A stretch of 64,000 nucleotides of DNA, from positions 248,001-312,000 of the forward strand of contig NZ_CAKSZA010000001.1 of NCBI RefSeq assembly GCF_934525195.1, given 5' to 3'. The notes beneath the pieces are model-generated. The model did not search any database. It had not been told where the DNA came from and was given only the letters and a program-made list of their open reading frames with translations. The position numbers were made by a program, and so were the translations under genes. Positions 41,030 through 51,517 of this stretch are shown here, one piece after another. Numbering within the stretch: the stretch's first letter is position 1; the number at the start of each line of letters is the position of its first letter. Origin of the DNA: an uncultured Eubacterium sp. GTDB taxonomy: Bacteria > Bacillota > Clostridia > Oscillospirales > Acutalibacteraceae.

Positions 41030-42151
41030 CTAAATCTTTGTGCCCTTTGAAATGCAAACCGGATAATTTGCTGCACCGGAAAGCTCAACATCGGACTTGA
41101 TATTACAATCCTTATCTGCGATTACATAATTGATTTTTACATTTTCACCAATAACGGTGTCCTGCATAAGAATAGAATTCTTAACCACAGCACCCTCTTT
41201 AATCTTTACACCCTTGAAAAGAATACAATTTTCAACTGTGCCCTTAACAACGCAACCGTCGGCAACAAGAGAATTTTTGACATCTGCCTCCATACCGTAA
41301 AGAGTCGGCATATCGTCACGCTCTTTAGTATAAATAGGGCGTTCCGGAGCAAAGAGAACCTTTTTGTTTTCTCTTTCAAGTATGCTCATTGACACATCAT
41401 AATAGCTTTGAACGCTGTCGATGGTGCCGACAAAGCAATCTGTTGCGTCATAAGAATAAACCTTTTTGTTCTTTATGCTTTCAAGAAGAATATTGCGTTG
41501 GAACGAAATCTTGTTCTTTGAATGAGCGTTTGTTACCAATTCCTCAAGCAAATACTTTTTGATGAGCACAACATTTGTTGAATAGAAAGCAGTTTCAACA
41601 TCGGGGTCGATAGAAGCCTCCAAAATTCTGCCGTCATCCGCAACCTTGTCAAAAACAAGAACATTGCTGAATGAAACAGGCTTTTTAGCCTTGACACCAA
41701 CGATTGTGATATCTGCTTCGGACTTTTCGTGTGCATCAAACACCTTTGACAAGTCGATATTCATAAGATTATAGCAATCCGACATCAACACATATTCCTG
41801 TGTTGAATGGTCAAGGAAGCCCATATTCCCATAAATAGCATCAATTCTGTTGCCCCACATAGTTACGGAATTGCTTGAATACGGCGGAAGAATGTGCAAA
41901 CCGTTTGTCTTGCGTGACAAATCCCACGGCTTGCCTGTACCGACATGGTCCATAAGCGAATTGAAGTTTGCGTTTGTAACAACGCCGACATTTGTTATTG
42001 AGCTTTCAACCATATTTGAAAGCGGAAAGTCGATAAGGCGGTATCTTGCACAAAACGGAACAGAGCCCATTGTTCTCAACTCTGTAAGCGATTCAAGAGT
42101 TTCCTCGTGAATATTGGCAAAAATCATACCGAGTACATTTTTTCCGTTCAT
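41030..42151 (-). CDS. glgD: GlgD, non-catalytic-type ADP-glucose pyrophosphorylase subunit
   Basis: 373 aa. Homologous to GlgC (YRLIDFPLSNMVES, GKPWDLSRKTNGLHILPPY, C-terminal left-handed beta-helix) but the N-terminal nucleotide-binding loop GGxGxRL is missing: the segment reads GMIFANIHEETLESLTELR. In Firmicutes GlgD forms a heterotetramer with GlgC and raises its activity. It starts two bases after glgC ends, consistent with coordinated production of both subunits. Confidence 0.95.
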   Translation of the reverse strand: MNGKNVLGMIFANIHEETLESLTELRTMGSVPFCARYRLIDFPLSNMVESSITNVGVVTNANFNSLMDHVGTGKPWDLSRKTNGLHILPPYSSNSVTMWGNRIDAIYGNMGFLDHSTQEYVLMSDCYNLMNIDLSKVFDAHEKSEADITIVGVKAKKPVSFSNVLVFDKVADDGRILEASIDPDVETAFYSTNVVLIKKYLLEELVTNAHSKNKISFQRNILLESIKNKKVYSYDATDCFVGTIDSVQSYYDVSMSILERENKKVLFAPERPIYTKERDDMPTLYGMEADVKNSLVADGCVVKGTVENCILFKGVKIKEGAVVKNSILMQDTVIGENVKINYVIADKDCNIKSDVELSGAANYPVCISKGTKI

Positions 42152-42153
42152 AC

Positions 42154-43359
42154 TTATACCTCCTCCCCTGACGGAATCATATCTTTTGGTTCAACCTTTT
42201 TTCCCTTGGTGATTTTTGCATTTGAACCGACAACTGCAACGCCCCAAGTGGACGGGTCTTTCAAATTTTCGGGAATTGCACCGACCTGTGCATCTTCCTC
42301 AATAACTGCATCTTCGGCTACAATTGAATAATATACCTTTGCGCCTTTTTTGATTGTTGCGCCCGGCATAATAACAGAAAATCTGACTTCTGCATCTTCT
42401 TCAACAGTTACCTTTGAAGAAACAACAGAATATTCAACCGTGCCGTCAATATCGCAACCCTCGGAAATCGATGAGTTTTCGATAGTTGCATTTTTGCCTA
42501 TGTAATGAGGCGGTGCGTCAGGAGTTCTGCTGTAAATTCTCCAAGAAGTGTCGGAAAGGTCAAGGTCAACATTAGGGTTGATGATGTCGAGATTTGCCTC
42601 CCAAAGAGAATCGATTGTGCCGACATCTTTCCAATATCCCTTGAACGGATAAGCAAACATACGCTGACCGTCTGCAAGCATATTCGGAATAATGTTTTTA
42701 CCGAAATCATTTGCAGAATTTTCGTCTGCCTCGTCCTCGCAAAGATATTTTCTGAGTTTATCCCACGAGAACACATAAACACCCATAGATGCTTTGTTCG
42801 ACTTCGGCTCGGCAGGTTTCTCTGCAAATTCATAAATCTTGTCGTTTTCGTCTGTTGCAAGAATACCGAAGCGTGAAGCTTCTTCCCACGGAACTTCAAG
42901 AACTGCGATTGTGCAATCGGCATCGTTCTTTTTGTGGAACTCAATCATCTTTGAGTAATCCATCTTATAAATATGGTCACCCGAAAGGATAACTACATAT
43001 TTTGGGTCATATTTTTCAATAAAGTTGATGTTTTGATAAATGGCATTTGCTGTGCCCTTGTACCATGAAGCACCGCCTATAGCCTCATACGGTGACAAAA
43101 TGTGCACACCGCCGTTGAGTCTGTCCAAATCCCACGGATGACCGTTGCCCAAATAATCATTGAGCACAAGCGGTTGATACTGTGTGAGAACACCAACCGT
43201 ATAAATACCGCTGTTTACGCAGTTTGAAAGCGGGAAATCAATAATTCGATAATTTCCGCCGTACGGAACAGCAGGCTTTGCCACGCTTTTGGTAAGAACG
43301 CCTAAACGACTGCCCTGACCGCCGGCAAGAAGCATAGCAACAACTTCTGTTTTTGACAT
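42154..43359 (-). CDS. glgC: Glucose-1-phosphate adenylyltransferase, catalytic subunit
   Basis: 401 aa. Makes ADP-glucose from ATP and glucose-1-phosphate, the committed step of glycogen synthesis. Intact nucleotide loop [14 protein letters not shown], catalytic region [10 protein letters not shown], glucose-1-phosphate site [10 protein letters not shown] and a C-terminal left-handed beta-helix. The start follows AGGAGG. It lies between glgB (19 bases) and glgD (2 bases). Confidence 0.96.
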   Translation of the reverse strand: MSKTEVVAMLLAGGQGSRLGVLTKSVAKPAVPYGGNYRIIDFPLSNCVNSGIYTVGVLTQYQPLVLNDYLGNGHPWDLDRLNGGVHILSPYEAIGGASWYKGTANAIYQNINFIEKYDPKYVVILSGDHIYKMDYSKMIEFHKKNDADCTIAVLEVPWEEASRFGILATDENDKIYEFAEKPAEPKSNKASMGVYVFSWDKLRKYLCEDEADENSANDFGKNIIPNMLADGQRMFAYPFKGYWKDVGTIDSLWEANLDIINPNVDLDLSDTSWRIYSRTPDAPPHYIGKNATIENSSISEGCDIDGTVEYSVVSSKVTVEEDAEVRFSVIMPGATIKKGAKVYYSIVAEDAVIEEDAQVGAIPENLKDPSTWGVAVVGSNAKITKGKKVEPKDMIPSGEEV

Positions 43360-43377
43360 ACTGTAAATCCTCCTATA

Positions 43378-45429
43378 TTATCTCTTTGATTTTTTACTGT
43401 TTGGTTTGGAAGCTTTTGCAGGTGTCTGCTTTGACTTTTCCTGCACAGGTTTCTCCTCTTTCACTTCTGTTTTAACTGCCTGCTGTTTTACAGGCTTTGC
43501 AACTTCCTTTTCAGCCTTTGACGGCTTATCTTTTTTTGCAGGCTGTTTGTCTGCGGTTTTCTTTAGAAATATTGCCGACAAGCCGTGAAGTTTCAAATCA
43601 ATATACTGCTCGTAGCCATGGATACTGCCCTTTTTAGACTTATACGAGCCTGACATTCTGTGCTTGTCACCGCCGAATTTTTCAAGCGAAGTGTCAAACA
43701 CAACCTTATATGTTCCGTTCTTCGGAACTCCGATACGGTACGAATCAAAACTGTTTGGCGTCCAATTGAACACGGAGATAAGTTCCTCGCCTTTTTTGTT
43801 CATTCTTCTAAAAGCAATTACGCTGTTGCAATTATCCTCGGAAGAAATCCATTGAAATCCGTCCCAGCTATAATCAATTTCCCAAAGTTCGCTGTGTTCC
43901 TTATAGAACTTGTTAAGTTCTTTTGAAAATTCCAAGGTTTGTCTGTGCTTGTCATAATCAAGAAGAAGCCAATCAAGTCCCTGCTTGTAGTTCCATTCGA
44001 TAAACTGACCGAACTCGCTGCCCATAAACAAGAGCTTTTTGCCCGGATGAGCCATCATATATGCAAGGAACAGCCTCAAACCGTCAAACTTCATATCATA
44101 GTCGCCCGGCATTTTGTTCAAAAGACTTGCCTTGCCGTGAACAACCTCATCGTGAGATACAGGCAAAACAAAGTTTTCGCTGAACGCATAGAAAAAGCTG
44201 AATGTAATGCAGTTGTGATTGCCTTTTCTGAACAACGGGTCAAGCGATGTGTAGCGAAGCATATCGTTCATCCAACCCATATTCCATTTGAAATTGAAAC
44301 CGAGTCCGCCCTCTGACGGAGGCATAGTAATCATCGGCCAAGCGGTGCTTTCTTCGGCAATCATCATCGAACCCGGATGATTCGAAAGAATAGTTGAATT
44401 GAGTTGACGGAAGAAATCGACAGCTTCGAGATTTTCTCTTCCGCCGTTCTTGTTCGGTGTCCACTCGCCGTCTTTTCTGCAATAATCAAGATAAAGCATA
44501 GACGCAACGGCATCAACACGAATTCCGTCAAAATGAAATTCCTCAATCCAATAATTAGCAGATGAAATAAGGAAGGACTTAACCTCTTTCTTGGCATAGT
44601 CGAACACTCTTGTGCCCCATTCCTTATGCTCACCTTTTTTCATATCGCTGTATTCATAACAGCAAGTGCCGTCAAATTCGTACAGTCCAAAGGCATCCTT
44701 TGGAAAGTGAGCAGGCACCCAGTCGAGAATAACGCCTATTCCCTCCTTGTGGCAAGTGTCTACAAAATACTTCAAATCCTCAGGAAGTCCATAGCGTGAA
44801 GTTGCGGCAAAATAGCCTGTAACCTGATATCCCCACGAACCGTCAAACGGATACTCCATAATCGGAAGCATCTCAATGTGAGTGTAGCCCATATTCTTTA
44901 CATACGGAACAAGCTGCTCGGCAAGTTCACGATAAGTCAGGAAGTTTCCGTCATCGTGCATTTTCCACGAACCCATATGAACCTCGTAGATATTAACAGG
45001 CTTTTCCAAAATATTCTGTCGGCTTTTGTCAAGTTGCCATTTGGAATCTTTCCACTTGTAATCAGCAAGCTCGTAAACCTTTGAGCCTGTACCCGGACGG
45101 GTTTCCTGATGCACAGCATAAGGGTCAGCCTTTAACAAGGTTGTTCCTGTGCCGGTTTTTATTGCATATTTGTAGCAGTCGTATACTTTAACATTATCCA
45201 CAATCGCTTCCCAAATCCCCGGAGAAACGGCAACACATTTGCTTGCATTTTCATTCCAAGAATTGAAATCGCCCACAACAGACACACCCTGTGCATTAGG
45301 TGCCCAAACTCTAAAAGCCACCTTGCTTTCGTCAATTCTGTGATTGCCGAAAAATTCATAGGCTTTGTAGTTAGTTCCGTCATGAAAAAGATATACAGGA
45401 AGCTGATATTCTTCTTTCAATTTTTTCAT
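43378..45429 (-). CDS. glgB: Glycogen branching enzyme with a lysine-rich C-terminal tail
   Basis: 683 aa from ATG 45429, which has AAAGGA six bases upstream (an in-frame ATG at 45450 lacks one). N-terminal CBM48 (about 30-110), GH13 barrel with the nucleophile in GIRVDAVASM, the acid/base in MIAEESTAWP and the third acidic residue in VSHDEVVHGK, then an all-beta C domain. It forms alpha-1,6 branches. The final 61 residues after FL are low complexity with 20 lysines plus Pro, Ala, Glu, Ser, unlike most branching enzymes. First gene of the operon. Confidence 0.95.
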   Translation of the reverse strand: MKKLKEEYQLPVYLFHDGTNYKAYEFFGNHRIDESKVAFRVWAPNAQGVSVVGDFNSWNENASKCVAVSPGIWEAIVDNVKVYDCYKYAIKTGTGTTLLKADPYAVHQETRPGTGSKVYELADYKWKDSKWQLDKSRQNILEKPVNIYEVHMGSWKMHDDGNFLTYRELAEQLVPYVKNMGYTHIEMLPIMEYPFDGSWGYQVTGYFAATSRYGLPEDLKYFVDTCHKEGIGVILDWVPAHFPKDAFGLYEFDGTCCYEYSDMKKGEHKEWGTRVFDYAKKEVKSFLISSANYWIEEFHFDGIRVDAVASMLYLDYCRKDGEWTPNKNGGRENLEAVDFFRQLNSTILSNHPGSMMIAEESTAWPMITMPPSEGGLGFNFKWNMGWMNDMLRYTSLDPLFRKGNHNCITFSFFYAFSENFVLPVSHDEVVHGKASLLNKMPGDYDMKFDGLRLFLAYMMAHPGKKLLFMGSEFGQFIEWNYKQGLDWLLLDYDKHRQTLEFSKELNKFYKEHSELWEIDYSWDGFQWISSEDNCNSVIAFRRMNKKGEELISVFNWTPNSFDSYRIGVPKNGTYKVVFDTSLEKFGGDKHRMSGSYKSKKGSIHGYEQYIDLKLHGLSAIFLKKTADKQPAKKDKPSKAEKEVAKPVKQQAVKTEVKEEKPVQEKSKQTPAKASKPNSKKSKR

Positions 45430-45504
45430 AGAAATTCCTTTCGTTAACAAACACTAAACAACAAAAAGGGTACACTTTCCCTACTTTGAATATTCTATAA
45501 AATA

Positions 45505-45533
45505 ATAATAACACTATTACAAACGTTTTTCAA
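45505..45533 (-). promoter_or_regulatory. Promoter of the glgBCDA operon
   Basis: Minus strand TTGAAA (45528-45533), 17-base spacer, TATTAT (45505-45510). The 45430-45762 gap is very AT-rich and holds this promoter, the divergent one at 45667 and otherwise nothing that I can name. Confidence 0.72.
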
Positions 45534-45666
45534 GTGTTATTTGGTTATTTTGTTACAAGAAAATGTAAAATAATTATAAAATCTGTGCACTTTGTCAAAA
45601 TAGCACAAAATATGTACAAATCGGTAAAAGTAACAAATTTTTAATCAAATTATCCTGTTTTTTCTA

Positions 45667-45696
45667 TTGCCACATTTCACTATAATATGTTATAAT
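45667..45696 (+). promoter_or_regulatory. Possible promoter of the ANTAR-dapF operon
   Basis: TTGCCA (45667-45672), 18-base spacer, TATAAT (45691-45696); several other TATAAT-like hexamers nearby make the exact element uncertain. Confidence 0.45.
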
Positions 45697-45762
45697 ATTT
45701 TATATTTTTATAATATGACGCATATATATTATGGACGAATAAATCAAGGCGGAGTATAGTTT

Positions 45763-46278
45763 ATGAAAAACATCATTGTTGCATACCCAAGCAGAAGCAC
45801 TGCTTTGCAGCTGAAAAGCTTCCTTGAAGAAGACGGTCTGTATGTATCGCACATCTGCGCCACGGGTGCAAGTGCCCTTGGCATTGCGGCTGATATGCGA
45901 AGCGGAGTCATCATTTGTGCATCCATTCTGCGTGATATGGGTGCAGGCGTTGTGGCTGAACGACTGCCGTCGGGCTTTGATGTAATCGCTCTGTCAAAAA
46001 GCGGAAAGGAAGATTATATGGGCAATCTCATTTGTCTGCCCCTGCCTCTTGACAAAGACGAATTTTTAAGAACGGTTGAAATTCTTGTTACAACCGAAAG
46101 CTCGTTTACATCCAGAAATCTCAGCGACAGCGAATACATATCAAACGCAAAAGCCATTTTGATGAACACCAATGATATGAGCGAAATGCAAGCGCACAAG
46201 TTTTTGCAAAGCGAAAGTATGCGGTGTGGCAAAAAAATGGTTGATGTCGCAAAAGACATAATTGCAAAATTTGAATAG
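45763..46278 (+). CDS. ANTAR-domain RNA-binding regulator
   Basis: 171 aa. N-terminal receiver-like pseudo-domain (KNIIVAYPSRSTALQLKSFL, about 1-110), in which a phosphorylatable Asp is not obvious, followed by a C-terminal ANTAR domain (about 125-170: AKAILMNTNDMSEMQAHKFLQSESM, KKMVDVAKDII). ANTAR proteins bind paired RNA hairpins and prevent transcription termination. No target hairpin pair is recognisable nearby and no partner kinase is encoded. The gene is 8 bases before dapF and so probably leads the dapF-dapL-purC-purB operon. Confidence 0.85.
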   Translation: MKNIIVAYPSRSTALQLKSFLEEDGLYVSHICATGASALGIAADMRSGVIICASILRDMGAGVVAERLPSGFDVIALSKSGKEDYMGNLICLPLPLDKDEFLRTVEILVTTESSFTSRNLSDSEYISNAKAILMNTNDMSEMQAHKFLQSESMRCGKKMVDVAKDIIAKFE

Positions 46279-46286
46279 GTGATGCT

Positions 46287-47138
46287 ATGAAATTACAATT
46301 TGTTAAAATGCACGGTGCCGGCAACGACTACATCTACGTTGACGGTATGAAGCAAACAATACCGAACGAAAGCGAAACCGCAAAAAAGCTTTCAGACAGG
46401 CACTTCAGTGTTGGCGGTGACGGTTTGATTGTCATCAAAAAAGGCAAGGTTGCCGATTACGAAATGGTGATGTACAACGCTGACGGTTCAAGAGGTGCTA
46501 TGTGTGGCAACGGCATACGCTGTGTTGCAAAATACCTTTTTGACGAAGGCTATACAAACAGAGAAAAGGAATTCACAATTGAATCTATGGGGGCAATCAA
46601 GCACATCAAAGTGAATGATGTTGACGGCAAAGCAGTGACTGCAAGAGTTGATATGGGCAAACCGATACTCAAATCAAGCGACATTCCCGTTATGTTCGAC
46701 AGCGAAAAATGTATAAATCAAAAAGTCACCTTTGGCGACAGAGAATTCAATATGACCTGCGTTTCAATGGGTAATCCGCACGCAGTAATGATTATTGACG
46801 AACACCCAAGCGAATTTGATTTGAACAAATACGGCAGTATCGCAGAGCAAGACACGAGCCTGTTTCCCGACAGAGTGAATGCCGAATTTGCAAAGATTAT
46901 TGACAGAAGCAATGTTGAAATGCGTGTTTACGAGCGTGGTGCGGGAGAAACTCTTGCATGCGGCACAGGTGCTTGTGCAACCGCTGTTTCTGCAATTCTC
47001 AACGGCTACTGCGACAACAAGGTTACCGTTCACCTCCTCGGCGGAGATTTGCTCATCGAGTGGAGCGGAAACGAAAACGACAGTGTTATTATGACCGGTC
47101 CGGCTGAATATGCGTTCACCGGAGAGGTTGAAATATAA
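46287..47138 (+). CDS. dapF: Diaminopimelate epimerase
   Basis: 283 aa. Converts LL- to meso-diaminopimelate for lysine and peptidoglycan. The opening KMHGAGNDYIYVDG, catalytic cysteine in RGAMCGNGIRC and second catalytic cysteine in LACGTGACATA are all present. It uses ATG 46287 after TAGGTG, 8 bases after the ANTAR gene, and is followed by dapL, giving the last two steps of the aminotransferase pathway together. Confidence 0.97.
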   Translation: MKLQFVKMHGAGNDYIYVDGMKQTIPNESETAKKLSDRHFSVGGDGLIVIKKGKVADYEMVMYNADGSRGAMCGNGIRCVAKYLFDEGYTNREKEFTIESMGAIKHIKVNDVDGKAVTARVDMGKPILKSSDIPVMFDSEKCINQKVTFGDREFNMTCVSMGNPHAVMIIDEHPSEFDLNKYGSIAEQDTSLFPDRVNAEFAKIIDRSNVEMRVYERGAGETLACGTGACATAVSAILNGYCDNKVTVHLLGGDLLIEWSGNENDSVIMTGPAEYAFTGEVEI

Positions 47139-47162
47139 GTAATTTAACGGAGGTTTAAAGAT

Positions 47163-48380
47163 ATGAAAATCAATGACAACTTTTTAAAAATCGAGTCAAG
47201 CTATTTGTTCTCTACAGTTGCAAAGAAGCAGAGAGCATATCAAGCCGCTCATCCTGAGGCTGATGTAATTCGCCTTTCAATCGGTGATGTTACAAGACCG
47301 CTTGCACCGGCTGTAATTGATGCAATGCACAAGGCTGTTGACGAAATGGCTTGCGAGGCTACATTCAAAGGCTATCCGCCTGAGTACGGATACGACTTCA
47401 TCCTTGAAGCAATCCAAAAGAACGACTACACCGACAGAGGCATTGACATCGCAAAAGACGAAATCTTTTTGTCTGACGGTGCAAAGAGCGACTGCGGCAA
47501 CATCGGCGACATCTTTTCAGTAGACAACAAGGTTGCAATCTGCGACCCTGTTTACCCTGTTTACATCGACACAAACGTTATGGCAGGCAGAAGCGGTGAC
47601 AAGGACGAGAACGGTCTTTGGAGCAACATCATCTACATGCCATGCACAGCAGAGAACAACTTTACACCTGATCTTCCGTCAGAAGTTCCTGATGTAATTT
47701 ATCTCTGCTTTCCTAACAACCCAACAGGTATGGTTGCAACAAAAGAGCAACTCAAGAAGTGGGTTGATTATGCACTTGAACACAAGTCACTCATTCTCTT
47801 TGACTCAGCTTATGAAAGCTTTGTTGTTGAGGAGGGTATTCCAAAGTCAATTTACGAAATCGAGGGTGCAAAGAAGTGCGCTATCGAGCTTCGTTCATTC
47901 TCAAAGACAGCAGGCTTTACAGGTATGAGATGTGGCTACACAGTAGTTCCGAAAGAACTTGAATTTGAGGGCACATCACTCAATCCTCTTTGGGCAAGAC
48001 GCCAGGCAACAAAGTTCAACGGTGTTTCATACATCACCCAAAGAGCCGCAGAAGCTATCTATTCGGAAGAAGGCAAGAAGCAAATTCAGGAAACTCTTGC
48101 TTACTATCAAAACAACGCAAAGATTATCTTTGAGGGTCTCAAGGACGCAGGCTTTGAATGCTACGGCGGTGTAAACTCACCATACATTTGGCTCAGAGTT
48201 CCACAGGGATACACAAGCTGGGAATTCTTTGATGAACTCCTTGAAAAGTGTCAGGTTGTAGGTACTCCGGGTTCAGGATTCGGTCCTGCCGGCGAGGGCT
48301 ACTTCAGACTGACAGCATTCGGCTCAACAGAAAAGACAATCGAAGCAATCGAAAGAATCAAAGCAGTATACAAAAAATAA
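47163..48380 (+). CDS. dapL: LL-diaminopimelate aminotransferase
   Basis: 405 aa. PLP-dependent class I/II aminotransferase converting tetrahydrodipicolinate directly to LL-diaminopimelate. Family markers: [67 protein letters not shown] and the PLP lysine in [20 protein letters not shown]. It follows GGAGG. The pairing with dapF supports the DapL variant of lysine synthesis used by Clostridia. Confidence 0.97.
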   Translation: MKINDNFLKIESSYLFSTVAKKQRAYQAAHPEADVIRLSIGDVTRPLAPAVIDAMHKAVDEMACEATFKGYPPEYGYDFILEAIQKNDYTDRGIDIAKDEIFLSDGAKSDCGNIGDIFSVDNKVAICDPVYPVYIDTNVMAGRSGDKDENGLWSNIIYMPCTAENNFTPDLPSEVPDVIYLCFPNNPTGMVATKEQLKKWVDYALEHKSLILFDSAYESFVVEEGIPKSIYEIEGAKKCAIELRSFSKTAGFTGMRCGYTVVPKELEFEGTSLNPLWARRQATKFNGVSYITQRAAEAIYSEEGKKQIQETLAYYQNNAKIIFEGLKDAGFECYGGVNSPYIWLRVPQGYTSWEFFDELLEKCQVVGTPGSGFGPAGEGYFRLTAFGSTEKTIEAIERIKAVYKK

Positions 48381-48417
48381 TTAACATATAAGGATTAAAA
48401 TGCAGGAGGCTAACATT

Positions 48418-49128
48418 ATGACAAAGACAGAACAACTCTATGAGGGCAAGGCAAAGAAAGTTTGGGCAACTGACGACGAGAACATCGTTATCGTTGACTA
48501 CAAGGACGATGCAACTGCTTTCAACGGTATCAAAAAGGGCACAATCGTCGGCAAGGGTGTTGTAAACAACAAAATGAGCAACTACCTTATGCAAATCCTT
48601 GAAAAGCACGGCATTCCAACCCACTTTGTTGAGGAATTATCAGACAGAGAAACAGCAGTTAAAAAGGTAAAGATTGTTCCTCTTGAGGTTATCATCCGCA
48701 ACAGAGCAGCAGGTTCAATTTGCAAGAGACTCGGTCTTGAAGAGGGTATGGACTTTGTTTGCCCATCAATCGAATTTTCATACAAGGATGACGAACTTGG
48801 CGATCCGCTCATCAACGGCTATCACGCAGTTTCTTGTGGCTTTGCAACCAAGGAAGAAGTTGAAACAATCAAGGAAATGGCATTCAAAGTAAACGAAGTT
48901 CTCAAAGAGTACTTTGCTTCAATCGGCGTTGAACTTATTGACTTCAAGCTTGAATTCGGCAAGACAGCCGACGGCACAATCGTTCTTGCTGACGAAATCA
49001 GCCCTGACACCTGCCGTTTCTGGGACATCAAGACTCACGAAAAGCTCGACAAGGACAGATTCCGTCGTGACCTTGGCGGTGTTGAAGAAGCATACGAAGA
49101 AATGATGAAAAGAGTAGGACTTAACTAA
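48418..49128 (+). CDS. purC: SAICAR synthase
   Basis: 236 aa from ATG 48418, preceded by GGAGG eight bases upstream; the frame is also open to an ATG at 48400, which has no such site. Joins CAIR and aspartate in purine synthesis. Motifs: [40 protein letters not shown] and [14 protein letters not shown]. Its stop shares a base with purB, so the enzymes for two adjacent aspartate-related steps are coupled. Confidence 0.96.
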   Translation: MTKTEQLYEGKAKKVWATDDENIVIVDYKDDATAFNGIKKGTIVGKGVVNNKMSNYLMQILEKHGIPTHFVEELSDRETAVKKVKIVPLEVIIRNRAAGSICKRLGLEEGMDFVCPSIEFSYKDDELGDPLINGYHAVSCGFATKEEVETIKEMAFKVNEVLKEYFASIGVELIDFKLEFGKTADGTIVLADEISPDTCRFWDIKTHEKLDKDRFRRDLGGVEEAYEEMMKRVGLN

Positions 49129-50561
49129 TGGAATACAATACATACAATTCCCCTTTTAACGCTCGTTACGCAAGCAAGGAAATGCAATACATCTATTCTC
49201 CGGACTTCAAGTTCAGAACATGGAGAAAACTTTGGATTGCACTTGCAGAGGCAGAGCACGAACTCGGACTCAATGTAACACAAGAGCAGATCGACGAATT
49301 AAAGGCTCACGCAAACGACATCAACTATGCAGTTGCAGAGGAATACGAAAAGAAATTCCGTCACGATGTTATGAGCCATGTTCATGCATACGGTGAGCAA
49401 TGTCCAAAAGCAAAGGGCATCATTCACCTCGGCGCAACTTCCTGCTATGTTGGCGACAACACAGATGTTATCACAATGCGTGAGGCACTCAACCTTGTTA
49501 AGAAAAAGCTTGTAAACGCTATTTCATCAGTTGCAAAATTTGCAGACGAATACAAGGATATGCCATGCCTTGGCTTTACACACTTCCAGCCTGCACAGCC
49601 AACAACAGTAGGTAAGAGAGCAACTCTTTGGCTTATGGACTTGGTTATGGACCTCAACGAAGTTGACCACGTGCTCGACACTCTTATGCTTCTTGGCTCA
49701 AAAGGTACAACAGGCACACAGGCAAGTTTCCTTGAACTCTTTGACGGCGACCATGAAAAGTGCAAAGAACTTGACAGAAAGATTGCTGAAAAAATGGGAT
49801 TCAAGGCTTGCTTCCCTGTAAGCGGTCAAACATATGCAAGAAAGCTCGACACCATCGTTTGCAACTGCCTTGCACTCATTGCTCAGAGTTGTTGCAAATT
49901 CTCAAACGATTTAAGACTTCTTCAAAATCTTAAGGAAATTGAAGAACCGTTTGAAAAGAATCAAATCGGTTCATCCGCTATGGCTTACAAGAGAAACCCA
50001 ATGAGAAGCGAAAGAATTGCATCTCTTTCAAGATATGTTATGATTGACGCTCTCAACCCTGCTTGGACAGCGTCTGCGCAATGGTTTGAAAGAACTCTTG
50101 ACGACAGCGCAAACAAGCGTGTAAGTGTTGCCGAAGCATTCCTTGCTATTGACGGCATACTCGACCTTTACATCAATGTTACAAGCGGTCTTGTAGTTTA
50201 TCCAAAGGTTATTGAAGCAAGACTTATGAGTGAGCTTCCGTTTATGGCAACAGAAAACATTATGATGGACGCTGTTAAAAAGGGTGGCGACAGACAAGAA
50301 CTCCACGAGAAAATCCGTCAACACTCAATGGCAGCCGGTGCTGTTGTTAAGGTTGAAGGCGGCAAGAACGACCTTGTGGACAGAATTGCGGCTGACCCTG
50401 CATTTATGACTACAAAGGAAGAAATCCTTGCTATTCTCAAGCCTACTAACTTTGTCGGCAGAGCGCCTGAGCAAACAGCCGATTTCTTGAACGAAGTCAT
50501 CAATCCTATTCTTGAAGAAAACAAGGATTTGCTTGGTGTCGATGTCGAAATCAATGTATAG
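49128..50561 (+). CDS. purB: Adenylosuccinate lyase
   Basis: 477 aa. Releases fumarate from SAICAR and from adenylosuccinate. Fumarase/aspartase superfamily: HLGATSCYVGDNTDVITM, THFQPAQPTTVGKRATLW and signature GSSAMAYKRNPMRSERI. The length matches the longer eukaryote-like/clostridial PurB type rather than the 430-residue B. subtilis type. It starts on the last base of the purC stop and ends at a bidirectional terminator. Confidence 0.96.
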   Translation: MEYNTYNSPFNARYASKEMQYIYSPDFKFRTWRKLWIALAEAEHELGLNVTQEQIDELKAHANDINYAVAEEYEKKFRHDVMSHVHAYGEQCPKAKGIIHLGATSCYVGDNTDVITMREALNLVKKKLVNAISSVAKFADEYKDMPCLGFTHFQPAQPTTVGKRATLWLMDLVMDLNEVDHVLDTLMLLGSKGTTGTQASFLELFDGDHEKCKELDRKIAEKMGFKACFPVSGQTYARKLDTIVCNCLALIAQSCCKFSNDLRLLQNLKEIEEPFEKNQIGSSAMAYKRNPMRSERIASLSRYVMIDALNPAWTASAQWFERTLDDSANKRVSVAEAFLAIDGILDLYINVTSGLVVYPKVIEARLMSELPFMATENIMMDAVKKGGDRQELHEKIRQHSMAAGAVVKVEGGKNDLVDRIAADPAFMTTKEEILAILKPTNFVGRAPEQTADFLNEVINPILEENKDLLGVDVEINV

Positions 50562-50569
50562 ATAACAAA

Positions 50570-50607
50570 AATAGCCGACAGGTAGATTTGTCTATCTGTC
50601 GGTTATT
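50570..50607. terminator. Bidirectional terminator between purB and the rluD-type gene
   Basis: AATAGCCGACAGGTAGA / TCTATCTGTCGGTTATT, long stem with wobble pairs; the right arm contains the stop codon of the convergent gene. Confidence 0.8.
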
Positions 50608-51517
50608 TATTTTCAAGATAATTTAGAAATGATGTGAAATATTCGGGCAATTCGCTTTCAAACTCCAAATATTCATTGGTTATCGGATGAACGAATCCGA
50701 TATGCTTTGCATGGAGGCACTGACCGTTCAATCGGGTTATAACCTTTTTTGGACCGTACACGGGGTCGCCTGCAACAGGATGCCCGATATATGACATATG
50801 CACTCTGATTTGATGAGTGCGCCCCGTTTCGAGAATACACCTTACATGAGTGAAATCGCCGTATCTCTTGATGACCTCATAATGAGTTGTGGCAGGCCTT
50901 GAATTCTTCATAGTGACAGCCATTTTCTTTCTGTCCTTGCTGTCCCTGCCGATAGGCTGGCAGACTGTTCCGCTGTCATCTTTGATATTGCCGTAAACAA
51001 CTGCCTCATAAGCACGAGAAAAGCTGTGCTCCTTGATTTGCTCGGCAAGACCGATGTGAGCCTTGTCGGTTTTGGCAACAATCAAAAGTCCGGAAGTGTC
51101 CTTGTCTATTCTATGCACAATGCCCGGTCGGATAACGCCGTTTATACCCGAAAGGCTGTCACCGCAATGATACAGCAAAGCATTGACAAGAGTGCCGTCC
51201 GGATTGCCGTTTGCAGGGTGAACAACCATCCCCTTTGGTTTGTTGACTACGAGCAGATATTCGTCCTCGAAAACTATATCAATCGGAATATTCTGCGCAA
51301 CGGCTTCAAGCGGTTTTGCATCGGGAACAACAACTTCAATGCTATCCCCTGCCTTGCACTTGTAGTTCTTGGAAACCGTTTTGCCGTTTACGGATACATT
51401 ATCTTCATCAATGATTTTTTGCACGGCAGAGCGAGTAATATCCTCGATATTTTCAGTTAAAAACTTGTCTATTCGTATGCCGTTTGACTCGCACACAAAG
51501 CTATAATTTTCAGCCAT
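50603..51517 (-). CDS. rluD: RluA/RluD-family pseudouridine synthase
   Basis: 304 aa. N-terminal S4 domain (IRIDKFLTENIEDITRSAVQKII, about 12-60) and a catalytic domain with the HRIDKDTSGLLIVAKTD motif containing the catalytic Asp and with RTHQIRVHMSYIGHPVAGDPVYG. It isomerises uridines in large rRNA; the exact site cannot be stated from sequence. Its start overlaps the end of lspA by eight bases, the common lspA-rluD order in Firmicutes. Confidence 0.92.
   Translation of the reverse strand: MAENYSFVCESNGIRIDKFLTENIEDITRSAVQKIIDEDNVSVNGKTVSKNYKCKAGDSIEVVVPDAKPLEAVAQNIPIDIVFEDEYLLVVNKPKGMVVHPANGNPDGTLVNALLYHCGDSLSGINGVIRPGIVHRIDKDTSGLLIVAKTDKAHIGLAEQIKEHSFSRAYEAVVYGNIKDDSGTVCQPIGRDSKDRKKMAVTMKNSRPATTHYEVIKRYGDFTHVRCILETGRTHQIRVHMSYIGHPVAGDPVYGPKKVITRLNGQCLHAKHIGFVHPITNEYLEFESELPEYFTSFLNYLENK

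Noticed and set aside
45440..45490. Small AGGG/CCCT hairpin with T-run in the glgB leader as an ANTAR target or attenuator
   Set aside because: The stem is only four to five pairs and there is no second hairpin with the expected loop bases; not enough to call a regulatory site.
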